34,660 nucleotides of DNA from an uncultured Eubacteriales bacterium (GTDB lineage: Bacteria; Bacillota; Clostridia; Christensenellales; Christensenellaceae). Shown here in pieces: positions 13,183 through 21,308 of this stretch (positions are counted from its first letter, which is position 1; every line of letters starts with the position of its first letter). The stretch is taken from positions 1 to 34,660 of the forward strand of contig CAOKKG010000009.1 in assembly GCA_948468985.1 (NCBI GenBank). Reading direction: 5' to 3'. The position numbers and the translations under genes are program-made. Below the pieces are notes generated by a model, which worked only from the letters and a program-made list of their open reading frames with translations, did no database searches and was not told where the DNA came from.

Positions 13183-14541
13183 TTAAAACATGGCCGCGAG
13201 CGCGTCGTGCAGCGTGCGCACACCCACGATCTCTACATTCGAGGCCGCGCCGGGCGCGTTGCTTGCCGGCAGCAAGATGCGTTCCATCCCCATGCGTTCC
13301 GCCTCGGCGATGCGCTTTTCCGCCTGTGAGATATGGCGGATCTCCCCGGTCAGGCCAATCTCTCCGAACAGCACCGTGCCCGTGCGTAACGGCTTGTTCC
13401 GAAAGCTGGACACGATGCTCGCCGCAATCGCGAGGTCGAGCGAAGTGTCCCAGATCCGCATGCCGCCGCCGACATTGACGAAGATGTCCTGGTTATACAT
13501 CTTGAGGCCGATCTTCTTTTCCAATACGGCGATGATGAGGCTCACGCGGTTGTAATCCGCCCCGGCCGTCATGCGCCGCGGCGTGCCAAACGAGGTCTCG
13601 CTGACCAATGCCTCCACTTCAATGAGTACCGGGCGCGTGCCCTCGAGTGCACAGTACACGCAAGAGCCGGGCATGCCCCGCATCCGCCCGGAGAGCATGA
13701 TCGCCGAGGGGTTCTTGACCTCCTGCATGCCCTTGGCGTCCATGTCGAATACGCCGATCTCGTTGGTCGACCCAAAGCGGTTTTTGACCGCTCGCAGGAT
13801 GCGAAACGCGCTCTGCGCCTCGCCCTCGAAATACAGGACGGTGTCCACCAAATGTTCCAGCACGCGCGGACCCGCGATGTTGCCCTCCTTGGTCACATGG
13901 CCGATGATGAACACCGCTGTGTTGCTCTGCTTGGCAAAGCGGGCCAGCGCCGCGGCGCATTCGCGCACCTGGCTCACGCTCCCGGACGCGGAGGCCACCT
14001 CTGCGTGATAGATGGTCTGGATGGAGTCGACAATGAGGATCTCGGGCTTTTTCTGTTCCGCCGCCGCGAGGATGAGCTCTGCTTGCGTCTCTGCCATGAA
14101 TTCCATGCCGGAGCTCAGCCCCAGGCGCGAAAAGCGCATGGCCACCTGTTCGGCCGATTCCTCGCCCGAAACATAGAGCACGGCATGATTTTGCGCCAGT
14201 TTATCCGCCATCTGCAAAAACAGCGTGGACTTGCCGATGCCCGGCTCGCCCCCGGCGAGCACCACGCTGCCCGGGACGATGCCGCCGCCGAGCACGCGGT
14301 CGAGTTCGCCGATGCCCGTCTTGACGCGCGCCGTGATCGTCTCGCGGATGCTGCGCAGCTCGACGATGTGCGAAAGGTCCACCTGCGCCGCCGGCTTTAC
14401 CTTGCCGCCATAGGCCGCGGGCATTTCCCGGGAAACCTCCACAAGGGTGTTCCATTCCCCGCAGGCCGGGCAGCGCCCGAGCCACTTGGCCGCCTCATAG
14501 CCGCATTCCGTGCACCGATACAAGCTCTTCGCCTTTGCCAT
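13183..14541 (-). CDS. radA: DNA repair protein RadA (Sms)
   Basis: RadA is a RecA-like ATPase that promotes branch migration and processing of recombination intermediates. The 452-residue protein shows in order a four-cysteine zinc finger (CTECGYEAAKW...CPACGEWNT), Walker A (GGEPGIGKST), the RadA signature KNRFGSTNEIG and a Lon-protease-like C-terminal domain (NVGGGMRIWDTSLDLAIAAS). The length is normal. The ATG at 14541 follows a GGAGGAGGG site that overlaps the end of the upstream gene, so it is probably co-transcribed with rqcP, ispDF and the propeller-like gene. Confidence 0.96.
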   Translation of the reverse strand: MAKAKSLYRCTECGYEAAKWLGRCPACGEWNTLVEVSREMPAAYGGKVKPAAQVDLSHIVELRSIRETITARVKTGIGELDRVLGGGIVPGSVVLAGGEPGIGKSTLFLQMADKLAQNHAVLYVSGEESAEQVAMRFSRLGLSSGMEFMAETQAELILAAAEQKKPEILIVDSIQTIYHAEVASASGSVSQVRECAAALARFAKQSNTAVFIIGHVTKEGNIAGPRVLEHLVDTVLYFEGEAQSAFRILRAVKNRFGSTNEIGVFDMDAKGMQEVKNPSAIMLSGRMRGMPGSCVYCALEGTRPVLIEVEALVSETSFGTPRRMTAGADYNRVSLIIAVLEKKIGLKMYNQDIFVNVGGGMRIWDTSLDLAIAASIVSSFRNKPLRTGTVLFGEIGLTGEIRHISQAEKRIAEAERMGMERILLPASNAPGAASNVEIVGVRTLHDALAAMF

Positions 14542-14559
14542 CTGCCGTCCCTCCTCCGA

Positions 14560-15702
14560 TCACCATTCCATATCCGCGTATTTTACAATATCCACATCCG
14601 AATAGCTGGTCACATCATACCAGCAGACGCTGCGCCCGCAGACGCTCGCCAGGAGCGCCTTAGAGACCGTCGTGTTCATCCGGTAGCTCTTACCTGTCTC
14701 GAACACATAGGCATAGACCGCGTCTTCCTTCGTATAGGCCAAAAACCCGTCGCCCATCCGCAAATTGGTCACATCCGATGCCAGCAATTGCGGCTGCGCA
14801 CCGTTTTCGCTCAGGTACACATCATCGGGTGCGCCCGACGCCGACGACAAAAACGCGATGTATTTCCCGCTGCGCATCGGGGAATAGACGAGCCTCTCCC
14901 AGTCGTAGCTTTCCTCCGCGCCGGAGGAAAGGTCGAGCGTCGTGACCCGGCTCTTTAGGAGGTCGCCCTCGTAATACCCCACTGCATAGGTGAGCACCGT
15001 GCCGTTCAGATGCGCGCCGCCGCTTGCGTCCACCGCCCCCTCAAACACCTTAGGGGTGACCGTCTCACCCGTCCGGAGGTTGCAGACATATAGCCGGTCC
15101 GTCGTCTCGCCCGCCTGCTGCAAAAAGGCGAGATAGTCGCCCGACAGGCTGAGTTTGGGCATCGCATAGGCGTATTCCTTGATTGTCCGGAATTCCGCCG
15201 TTTCTCGGTCATAGACGCACACGCGCCCGCCCCCGCCGCTCGACGCGTCGAGATAGGCGATGTAGCGGTCGTTCATCACAAGCCCCGTCAGGTTGTTATA
15301 CCGCACCTTGGCCGGGATCGTGTCGCTTTCCTGCGTGTCCGTGTGATAGATGACCAATCGGGTATAGGAAATGCTGCCGCTCGTTGCGGAAAAGACGATG
15401 TCGTTTCCATATTTATACGGTTCGTTGATCGCGTTATAGCGGATCTTCGCCTCGCGCTGCAAATAGCTGATGTCCGCCGCACTCCCCGTGATTGCCGTCT
15501 TGGCCGAGTCGATGATCGCCCCCGGCGTCAGGCTCGGCTTGTCCGATTTTTTCCACAAGTGCGGCAGCAAAATCGCCAACCCCACAACGAGGGCCGCCGC
15601 TCCGCCCAGGGCTGCCCAGCGCAGGGGCCGCGGCATCGACTGGAACCACCGTCCGTTCTGTTTTTTCTCGCGCAGCCTGCGCTGCCTTCTCCTTCTGACC
15701 AT
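14560..15702 (-). CDS. Single-TM protein with probable beta-propeller outer domain
   Basis: I do not recognise a named gene. The 380-residue protein has a very basic N-terminus (MVRRRRQRRLREKK), one membrane segment near residues 28-46 and a large domain made of repeated beta-strand units such as 'RYIAYLDASSG', 'DYLAFLQQAG', 'KYIAFLSSAS' and 'GFLAYTKEDA'. That pattern resembles TolB or DUF5050-type propellers that sense or bind outside the membrane. The positive-inside rule places the propeller outside the cell. It sits 10 bp after ispDF and 18 bp before radA, within one likely operon. The role is unknown; a cell-envelope function is an inference from topology. Confidence 0.75.
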   Translation of the reverse strand: MVRRRRQRRLREKKQNGRWFQSMPRPLRWAALGGAAALVVGLAILLPHLWKKSDKPSLTPGAIIDSAKTAITGSAADISYLQREAKIRYNAINEPYKYGNDIVFSATSGSISYTRLVIYHTDTQESDTIPAKVRYNNLTGLVMNDRYIAYLDASSGGGGRVCVYDRETAEFRTIKEYAYAMPKLSLSGDYLAFLQQAGETTDRLYVCNLRTGETVTPKVFEGAVDASGGAHLNGTVLTYAVGYYEGDLLKSRVTTLDLSSGAEESYDWERLVYSPMRSGKYIAFLSSASGAPDDVYLSENGAQPQLLASDVTNLRMGDGFLAYTKEDAVYAYVFETGKSYRMNTTVSKALLASVCGRSVCWYDVTSYSDVDIVKYADMEW

Positions 15703-15712
15703 GGCTCGCCCC

Positions 15713-16867
15713 TCAGCGCTTGCGCAGCGCGCAGCTCACCGCCGCTGCGATCGCCTCGCCGCCGCCGACGGCACCGAATTTTTCCGCCGTTTTGGCCTTG
15801 ATGTTCACCTGCTCCAGGCTGAGATTCAGCGCCTCGGCGATATTTTGACGAATTCCTTCCTTATAAGGTGACAATTTGGGCTTTTCCGCGAAGATTGTCG
15901 CGTCGATGTTCAAAATTTCCCAAAACTTGTCCTCCAGCGCTTCCCGCACCTGTTCCAACAAGAGCATGCTGTCCGCCCCTTGGTAGGCCGGGTCCGTGTC
16001 CGGGAACCATTCGCCGATGTCGCCCAACGCTGCCGCGCCCAGCAGGGCGTCGATGAGTGCATGCGTCAGCGCATCCGCATCCGAATGCCCCGAAAGGCCC
16101 TTTTCGTGCGGGATCTCCACTCCGCCCAGGATAAGCCGCCGCCCCGGCACGAGCGCGTGAATGTCATAGCCCTGCCCCACGCGCATCTGCCGGCTTTCCC
16201 AAAGCTGGCGCTCGCCGCGGATAAAGTCATGCGGGATTGTCAATTTGAAATTCTCCTCTCTGGATTCCACAAGGCGTACCGGTTTGCCGATCCGCTCCAT
16301 CAACCCGGCGTCATCCGTGCCGGTGAACCCGTCTCGAAAGGCCGCCTCATAGGCCTCAGCAATCTCCGCGCGCCGGAACACCTGCGGCGTTTCGACCAGG
16401 ATGATCTCGTCCCGGTTGAGCGTGTGTACAAAATAGTCCGCCGCGTCAATCGTCTTGACCGTATCGGTGCAACGCCGACCGGCTACGCCGCTGCCGTAGA
16501 CCTCGCAGCTCTGCACGCAGCGTACAATGAGCTCCGGCGTGATGAAACAGCGTGCGCCGTCGTGGATGGCCACGATGTCCGCGTCCGCAGGCAGCGCGCG
16601 CAGCCCGGCATAGGCGGATTCCTGCCGCGTCACCCCGCCCACGGCATAGATCGCGTGCGGAAACAGGCGTCCGGCGATTCGCCGCGCCTTCTGCATCTCA
16701 CATTCCTGGCAGACGATGACGGCGTTTTCAAAGCACCCCGCCTTTTTGCAGGCGCGCAGGCTGTATTCGAGCGGCGTCCGCCCGGCAAGCTGTGCAAACA
16801 TCTTATTCTGCTTAAGCCCCGCGCGCAGTCCCTTGCCTGCCGCTAGCAGGATTACATACGCCTTCAT
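15713..16867 (-). CDS. ispDF: Fused IspD-IspF of the MEP isoprenoid pathway
   Basis: The first part (residues 1-227) is IspD, which joins CTP to methylerythritol 4-phosphate. It shows LLAAGKGLRAG with KQNKMF and the HDGAR motif. The second part (residues 228-384, MRVGQGYDIH) is IspF, which closes the cyclodiphosphate. It shows the metal-binding D235-x-H237 pair, SGHSDADALTHALIDALLGA and the C-terminal KAKTAEKFG. The two catalyse non-consecutive steps, joined by IspE, which is not in the window. In Bacillus they are separate neighbouring genes; fusion is common in alpha- and epsilon-proteobacteria. The ATG at 16867 overlaps the rqcP stop codon as ATGA, so the genes are translationally coupled. 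Confidence 0.94.
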   Translation of the reverse strand: MKAYVILLAAGKGLRAGLKQNKMFAQLAGRTPLEYSLRACKKAGCFENAVIVCQECEMQKARRIAGRLFPHAIYAVGGVTRQESAYAGLRALPADADIVAIHDGARCFITPELIVRCVQSCEVYGSGVAGRRCTDTVKTIDAADYFVHTLNRDEIILVETPQVFRRAEIAEAYEAAFRDGFTGTDDAGLMERIGKPVRLVESREENFKLTIPHDFIRGERQLWESRQMRVGQGYDIHALVPGRRLILGGVEIPHEKGLSGHSDADALTHALIDALLGAAALGDIGEWFPDTDPAYQGADSMLLLEQVREALEDKFWEILNIDATIFAEKPKLSPYKEGIRQNIAEALNLSLEQVNIKAKTAEKFGAVGGGEAIAAAVSCALRKR

Positions 16868-17109
16868 TGGGCAATCACCTCATAGAGCGTTTCGGCCTCC
16901 TCCTTGCGGATCGATTCCCGAAGCTCCTTCACGCGAATCGTCAGGGAGCTCCCGCCGAATTCGATCTGTACGATGTCGCCAACCTTAAGCTTGTGCCCCG
17001 GCTTGGCCGCCCGGCCGTTCACCAGGACCCGGCCGGCATCCGCCGCCGAAGCCGCGACCGTCCGCCGTTTGATGACACGCGAAAGTTTCAAAAATTTATC
17101 CAGCCGCAC
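16864..17109 (-). CDS. rqcP: S4-domain ribosome quality control protein RqcP
   Basis: This 81-residue S4 RNA-binding protein belongs to the YabO/RqcP family, which stabilises P-site tRNA on stalled 50S subunits during alanine-tail addition by RqcH. It begins RLDKFLKLSRVIKRRTVA and has the conserved GRVLVNGRAAKPGHKLKVGD segment. I start it at GTG 17109; the in-frame ATG at 17127 overlaps the AAGGAGG ribosome-binding site for this GTG. It lies between the HU terminator and ispDF. In Bacillus it lies just after mazG; here HU is interposed. Confidence 0.9.
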   Translation of the reverse strand: MRLDKFLKLSRVIKRRTVAASAADAGRVLVNGRAAKPGHKLKVGDIVQIEFGGSSLTIRVKELRESIRKEEAETLYEVIAQ

Positions 17110-17142
17110 TGCGCATCCCTCCTTCATCTGTTCTTTCGTTAT

Positions 17143-17180
17143 AAAAAAGAAATGGCCCTGTCTTGCGGCAGAACCATTTC
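17143..17180 (-). terminator. Intrinsic terminator after the HU gene
   Basis: GAAATGG (17149-17155) pairs with CCATTTC (17174-17180), extended by five more pairs including wobbles, and is followed on the minus strand by TTTTTT (17143-17148). It directly follows the HU stop codon. Confidence 0.85.
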
Positions 17181-17193
17181 ATAAAGCTCGTGC

Positions 17194-17466
17194 TTATTTC
17201 ACAGCATCCTTGAATGCCTTGCCGGCCTTAAATGCAGGAACTACGGAAGCAGCGATATCGATCGTTTCCTTGGTCAAGGGGTTGATGCCCTTTCTCGCCG
17301 CGCGTTCCCGCGCCTCGAAGGTGCCGAAGCCGACGATCTGTACCTTCTTGCCATTGGTCAGTTCTTCCACCACCGTATCGGTGAATGCCAGCAGCGCCTT
17401 TTCCGCATCTTTCTTAGACAGCTCTGCCTTTGCCGCAATTGCCGCGATCAATTCTGTTTTGTTCAA
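17194..17466 (-). CDS. hup: HU-family histone-like DNA-binding protein
   Basis: HU proteins bend and compact DNA. The 90-residue product starts [20 protein letters not shown] and carries the [15 protein letters not shown] arm-base motif and the C-terminal [13 protein letters not shown], all typical of HU. The start is TTG at 17466, with AGGAGG 8 bases upstream. It has its own promoter and terminator and so looks monocistronic. HU or IHF is known to help Cas1-Cas2 integration in other type I-E systems, but nothing here shows a link to the distant CRISPR locus. Confidence 0.95.
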   Translation of the reverse strand: MNKTELIAAIAAKAELSKKDAEKALLAFTDTVVEELTNGKKVQIVGFGTFEARERAARKGINPLTKETIDIAASVVPAFKAGKAFKDAVK

Positions 17467-17525
17467 CTTGAGTTCCTCCTGAGAAATAAAAATCCTTATT
17501 TAGCAAAAACAATTGTCACAAATCT

Positions 17526-17553
17526 AAAAAAGTGCATTACAGCGCGCTTTTTT
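17526..17553. terminator. Bidirectional hairpin in the HU leader, after mazG
   Basis: AAAAAAGTGC (17526-17535) pairs with GCGCTTTTTT (17544-17553), a 10-bp stem with A/T tracts on both sides. It would terminate the mazG transcript, but it lies downstream of the likely HU start point, so HU transcripts must cross it about 10-40 nt after initiation. Confidence 0.6.
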
Positions 17554-17569
17554 AACTTTGCCGAAGTAG

Positions 17570-17598
17570 ATTATAACCAATCGTCCGGCATTTTACAA
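17570..17598 (-). promoter_or_regulatory. Sigma-A type promoter for HU
   Basis: On the minus strand TTGTAA (17593-17598) and a perfect TATAAT (17570-17575) lie 17 bp apart. Transcription would start near 17563, giving a leader of about 95 nt. Confidence 0.7.
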
Positions 17599-17613
17599 GC
17601 CTTTTTCCGCTTT

Positions 17614-19002
17614 TTATAGACTTTTTGCGCAATTTGCCCGCTGCCAAAGCATTTTCCGCGCCTCTGCCGGCAAATTGGCCGGGTCGGCGCCCTCTGCCCG
17701 TGCGAGCGCCTCCATGCGGGAAATGGCCTCCACAAACCGGCTGCACGCCCGTTGCAGGGCCGCTTCCGCGTCCACGCCGCGCGCCCCGAGCACCTGCGTC
17801 AGGTCGAACAGGACTTCCCCCGCGAGGCGTTCCGCCACCTCCGCTGGCGCGCCCAGCAGGGCGGCAAATTCGCCCGGGATGCGTGCCGCCGCGTCCTCCG
17901 CCCCCGCGGGCGTCACATGCAGGGAATCCGCCTTGCGGTGCAGCTTTGCGGCGCGCAACAGGGCGCTCATCGCGCGCGGGATGTCGGAAAGCGCCGCCGC
18001 ATAGCTCTCCCACGGCTTTTCGCGGCGCTTCAATTCCTCCCAGCTCTCTGCCCCATCACCCGATCCGAAGATGTTCGGGTGACGGCGGATCATCTTGCGC
18101 GAGATCTCGGTGCTGACATCGAGCGCGTCAAATTCGCCGTGCTTTTCGGCGATTTTTGCGTGGATGCAGACCTGCATCAAGAGATCGCCCAGCTCGTCCG
18201 CCAGTTGGAACGAATCCTTTTCATCGATCGCCTCCACCACCTCATAGCATTCCTCAAGCAGGCAGGTGCGCAGGCTCTCGTGCGTCTGCGCACGATCCCA
18301 TGGGCAGCCATTTTCCCCGAGCAGAATGTCCAAAATGCGGCAAAAATCCGCAAAGGTATACCCCTCCCGCGCGGTGAGCGACTGTTCCGGTACAACGATC
18401 ACACAGGAAAAATCCCAATCCGGCCATGTGCACAGCTCAGAAATAGCGCAGGCGCGCTTGTCCGTTCCCCGCACGACATAGGCCGTCCAATCGCCCGAAA
18501 AGTACCGCTGCAAGCGAAGCGCCACCTCCGCCGCGAGATAGGGAGAATCCACCTCCGTAATCACGAGGCTCCCCTGTCCGCTGTATTCCGATTCTAAAAA
18601 GTCATACGCGCTGCAGCTCTGCGCCACGCTCCCAGAAAGCTCCGCCGCGCACAGCGAGAGCGCCGCCGCGGACGGGCTGTACCCTGCGACGAGCTCCGCC
18701 GGGCCGGTTTGCAACAGTGCGCACACCAGCGTATTCGTGAAAAGATCGCCCATTACGCAAAACAGGGCATCCGGCCGCCTTTGGAAATACTGCACGGCGA
18801 ATTCCTGCAATTCGTCAAAATCTTCCGCCGCGTCATAGCACGCGTCCAGCGTTTCAAAGGCGATTCCGCGCCGCGTGAGCTCTTCGGCCAGCGGGATATG
18901 TCCCGTTTGCAGGACTACCTGCCCGCCCGCCTCAATGCGAGAAAACCCCTCCATGGTAAGCGACGCCAAGTCGCCCCGTCCGATTCCCAAAATGGTAAGC
19001 AT
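17614..19002 (-). CDS. mazG: YabN-type protein: methylase-like domain plus MazG
   Basis: The 462-residue protein joins an N-terminal SAM-dependent tetrapyrrole-methylase-like domain (MLTILGIGRGDLASLT to about residue 200) to a MazG nucleoside triphosphate pyrophosphohydrolase domain. The MazG part shows GCPWDRAQTHESLRTCLLEE followed by EcyEvvEAIDEKDSFQLADELGDLLMQV, containing the metal-binding acidic residues. This matches Bacillus YabN. MazG enzymes hydrolyse non-canonical NTPs; the methylase-like half has no firmly known substrate. The ATG at 19002 follows an AGGAG site. It is probably transcribed from the extended -10 promoter at 19030-19038. Confidence 0.93.
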   Translation of the reverse strand: MLTILGIGRGDLASLTMEGFSRIEAGGQVVLQTGHIPLAEELTRRGIAFETLDACYDAAEDFDELQEFAVQYFQRRPDALFCVMGDLFTNTLVCALLQTGPAELVAGYSPSAAALSLCAAELSGSVAQSCSAYDFLESEYSGQGSLVITEVDSPYLAAEVALRLQRYFSGDWTAYVVRGTDKRACAISELCTWPDWDFSCVIVVPEQSLTAREGYTFADFCRILDILLGENGCPWDRAQTHESLRTCLLEECYEVVEAIDEKDSFQLADELGDLLMQVCIHAKIAEKHGEFDALDVSTEISRKMIRRHPNIFGSGDGAESWEELKRREKPWESYAAALSDIPRAMSALLRAAKLHRKADSLHVTPAGAEDAAARIPGEFAALLGAPAEVAERLAGEVLFDLTQVLGARGVDAEAALQRACSRFVEAISRMEALARAEGADPANLPAEARKMLWQRANCAKSL

Positions 19003-19029
19003 GCCCTTGCGCTCCTGTCATTTTTCCCT

Positions 19030-19038
19030 ATTATAACA
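19030..19038 (-). promoter_or_regulatory. Extended -10 promoter for mazG
   Basis: TGTTATAAT on the minus strand is a perfect extended -10 element (TGnTATAAT). No good -35 is seen 16-18 bp upstream, which is common for extended -10 promoters. The start would lie near 19023, about 20 nt before the mazG ATG. Confidence 0.5.
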
Positions 19039-19066
19039 TTTCCCGGCGGGAAAAACCGCCGGGAAA
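19039..19066. other. Perfect 11-bp hairpin between iscU and mazG
   Basis: TTTCCCGGCGG (19039-19049) pairs with CCGCCGGGAAA (19056-19066) around six bases. On the minus strand it follows the iscU stop codon and abuts the mazG -10 element. It lacks a clear T-run on the far side, so it is a candidate iscU terminator of unproven strength. Confidence 0.5.
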
Positions 19067-19095
19067 CGGAAAGTTTGTGTGAATTTATCGGAAGC

Positions 19096-19533
19096 TCAAT
19101 ACTCTTCCTCTTCTTCACCCTCGTGGATGTCGCTCTTCGGTTTCTTGAGGCCCTCAATCTGGATGTTGTGCTTGGTCGCATAGTCCCACAATGCCGCATG
19201 AATGGCTTCCTCCGCCAACAGCGAGCAGTGGATCTTGACCGGCGGGAGCCCGTCCAGCGCTTCCATAACCGCCTTGTTCGTCACTTCCATCGCTTCCTGG
19301 ATGGATTTGCCTTTGACGAGCTCGGTCGCCATGCTGCTCGTCGCGACGGCCGCGCCGCAGCCGAAGGTCTTGAATTTGACATCGCGGATGATGCCGTTGT
19401 CGTCAATGTCCAGGAAGATACGCATGATGTCGCCGCACTTGGCGTTGCCGACCGTGCCGACGCCGCTCGCGTTTTCGATCTCCCCCATATTTCTCGGATG
19501 CTGGAAATGATCCATTACTTTTTCGCTATACAT
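19096..19533 (-). CDS. iscU: Iron-sulfur cluster scaffold protein IscU/NifU-like
   Basis: This scaffold assembles Fe-S clusters with sulfur from the desulfurase encoded just upstream. The 145-residue product starts MYSEKVMDHFQHPRNMGEIE and has the three cluster cysteines in their usual settings: C33 (NAKCGD, with D35), C59 (FGCGAA) and C103 (HCSLLAEEA). The C-terminus adds an acidic tail (HEGEEEEEY). It lies 12 bp after iscS and last in the rrf2-iscS-iscU unit. The pairing of a NifS-type desulfurase with this scaffold is the NIF-like set typical of anaerobes. Confidence 0.94.
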   Translation of the reverse strand: MYSEKVMDHFQHPRNMGEIENASGVGTVGNAKCGDIMRIFLDIDDNGIIRDVKFKTFGCGAAVATSSMATELVKGKSIQEAMEVTNKAVMEALDGLPPVKIHCSLLAEEAIHAALWDYATKHNIQIEGLKKPKSDIHEGEEEEEY

Positions 19534-19545
19534 TTCAATTCTCCC

Positions 19546-20736
19546 TTACTTAGCGCCGCCCTGCTTGGCGACGAAGTCCGCATACAGCGGCGACATCGCG
19601 CGCAGCTTGCGCACGATCTCCTTCAGCTGATCAACGGTGTAATCGATCTGCTCCATCGTGGTGTCATACCCGAGCGTGAGCCGCAGCGACCCATGTGCGA
19701 TTTCGTGCGGGAGGCCGATCGCCAACAGCACATGCGACGGATCGAGCGAACCTGAGGTGCAGGCAGACCCGCTGGACCCGCAGATGCCCGCCATATCCAG
19801 CAGCATGAGCATGCTCTCGCCCTCGATGAACTGGAAACAGAAGTTCGCGTTATTGGGGAGCCGCTTGGTGCGGTGCCCGTTCAGACGCGCATACGGAATC
19901 TCGGCCAGCACGCGGTCGATCAGGTGATCGCGCAGCTTGGTTTCCCGCTCCATGCGTTCGGGCAAGGTCTGCATGGCGATCTCCACCGCCTTTCCCAGCC
20001 CCACGATGCCCGGGACATTTTCCGTGCCGGCGCGGCGCTTGCGCTCCTGTGCGCCGCCATGGATGAAGGAACGGAGCTTCAGCCCCTTGCGGATATACAG
20101 GAAGCCGATGCCCTTCGGGCCATTCAGTTTGTGGCCGCTGGCCGAAAGCATGTCGATGTGCATGGCCTCCACATCGATCGGTACCTGGCCATAGGCCTGT
20201 ACCGCGTCCGTGTGGAAGATTACGCCGTGCTCATGGGCGATCTTGCCGATCTCGGCAATCGGTTCGATCGTGCCAATCTCGTTGTTCGCAAACATAATGC
20301 TCACAAGGATGGTGTCCGGGCGGATCGCCGCCTCTACCGCCGCGGGCGATACCATGCCGTATTCGTCCACATCCAGATAGGTCACTTCAAACCCGCGTTC
20401 CTCCAGATACTGGCAGGTGTGCAGGATCGCATGGTGCTCGATCTTGGAAGTGATGATGTGCCTACCCTTGCCGGCATAGGCTTCCGCCGCCGCCTTAAGC
20501 GCCCAGTTGTCTGATTCACTGCCGCCGGCCGTGAAATAGATGTCCTGCGCCGGAGCGTTCAGGGATATGCCGATACTCTCCCGCGCGTGCTCCTCGGCCT
20601 GCTTGCTGCTGGCGCCCAACGAATAGACCGTCGAGGGGTTGCCATAGAATTCGCAGAAATACGGAAGCATTGCCTCCAATACCTCCGGCCGCGTTGCCGT
20701 CGTCGCGGCGTTATCTAAATAAATCGGCTTTTTCAT
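19546..20736 (-). CDS. iscS: Cysteine desulfurase (NifS/IscS family)
   Basis: This PLP enzyme takes sulfur from cysteine and passes it to IscU. The 396-residue protein starts MKKPIYLDNAATT, has the PLP-lysine motif SASGHKLNGPKG and the mobile catalytic-cysteine loop GICGSSGSACTSGS, followed by LRLTLGYDTT. I start it at the ATG at 20736 behind a GGAGG site; the longer open frame upstream overlaps the regulator gene and is not family-like. It lies 25 bp after the Rrf2-family regulator and 12 bp before iscU, so one operon is likely. Confidence 0.96.
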   Translation of the reverse strand: MKKPIYLDNAATTATRPEVLEAMLPYFCEFYGNPSTVYSLGASSKQAEEHARESIGISLNAPAQDIYFTAGGSESDNWALKAAAEAYAGKGRHIITSKIEHHAILHTCQYLEERGFEVTYLDVDEYGMVSPAAVEAAIRPDTILVSIMFANNEIGTIEPIAEIGKIAHEHGVIFHTDAVQAYGQVPIDVEAMHIDMLSASGHKLNGPKGIGFLYIRKGLKLRSFIHGGAQERKRRAGTENVPGIVGLGKAVEIAMQTLPERMERETKLRDHLIDRVLAEIPYARLNGHRTKRLPNNANFCFQFIEGESMLMLLDMAGICGSSGSACTSGSLDPSHVLLAIGLPHEIAHGSLRLTLGYDTTMEQIDYTVDQLKEIVRKLRAMSPLYADFVAKQGGAK

Positions 20737-20761
20737 ATGTATTCGCCTCCAAAAAAGATTT

Positions 20762-21220
20762 TCAAATAGGACAATTTTGTTTTTCCTTGGGATCAATCTG
20801 TTTCTCACGGCTCTCCGCAACCAGCTCGTCCAAGAAAATGTGATTGACCGTCCGGTTGATGCTATCGTCAATCTGCTGCCATACATACTTGGTCACGCAG
20901 GTATGCTCACTTTGGCAATTGCCTGCCACACCGTGGATCGCCGTGCAAGCCACCGGCGTGAGGTCACCCTCCAGCGCCCGCAGGATGTCCCCAACCGAGA
21001 TCTCCTCCGGCGCTTTGGCAAGCACATAGCCGCCCTGCGCGCCGCGTACGCTACACACCAGCTCCGCCTTTTTGAGACGGGACATCAGCTGTTCCAGATA
21101 GTTTTCTGAAAGCGACTGTCTGGCCGCAATGCTGCTGATCGATACCGCGCCCTGCGTTTGATTCACCGCGAGGTCGACAATCGCCCGCAGGCCATACCGT
21201 CCTTTTGTTGAAAGTTTCAA
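20762..21220 (-). CDS. iscR: Rrf2-family regulator of Fe-S assembly (IscR-like)
   Basis: The 152-residue protein starts MKLSTKGRYGLRAIVDLA and has the Rrf2 winged-helix fold with SLSENYLEQLMSRLKKAELV followed by the wing GAQGGYVLAK. Three cysteines (C92, C102, C108) lie where IscR binds its [2Fe-2S] cluster, so it probably senses cluster supply and represses its own operon. The spacing differs slightly from Escherichia coli IscR (C92, C98, C104), and CymR-type Rrf2 regulators lack these cysteines. It is the first gene after a promoter whose -35 is covered by an inverted repeat. The symbol is by family resemblance; the true regulon is not shown. Confidence 0.88.
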   Translation of the reverse strand: MKLSTKGRYGLRAIVDLAVNQTQGAVSISSIAARQSLSENYLEQLMSRLKKAELVCSVRGAQGGYVLAKAPEEISVGDILRALEGDLTPVACTAIHGVAGNCQSEHTCVTKYVWQQIDDSINRTVNHIFLDELVAESREKQIDPKEKQNCPI

Positions 21221-21257
21221 ACGGCCACCTCCAATCCCTACTCTTTCACTCGGGTAT

Positions 21258-21303
21258 ATGATAATCCATCCGAACGCACATTGTCAATATTAAACTTGAC
21301 AAT
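21258..21303 (-). promoter_or_regulatory. Promoter of iscR-iscS-iscU with operator-like inverted repeat
   Basis: On the minus strand TTGACA (21282-21287) and TATCAT (21258-21263) lie 18 bp apart. The -35 is part of a perfect inverted repeat, ATTGTCAA (21280-21287) and TTGACAAT (21296-21303), separated by 8 bp. This geometry suits a dimeric repressor, most simply autorepression by the Rrf2 protein. Confidence 0.65.
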
Positions 21304-21308
21304 TTCAC

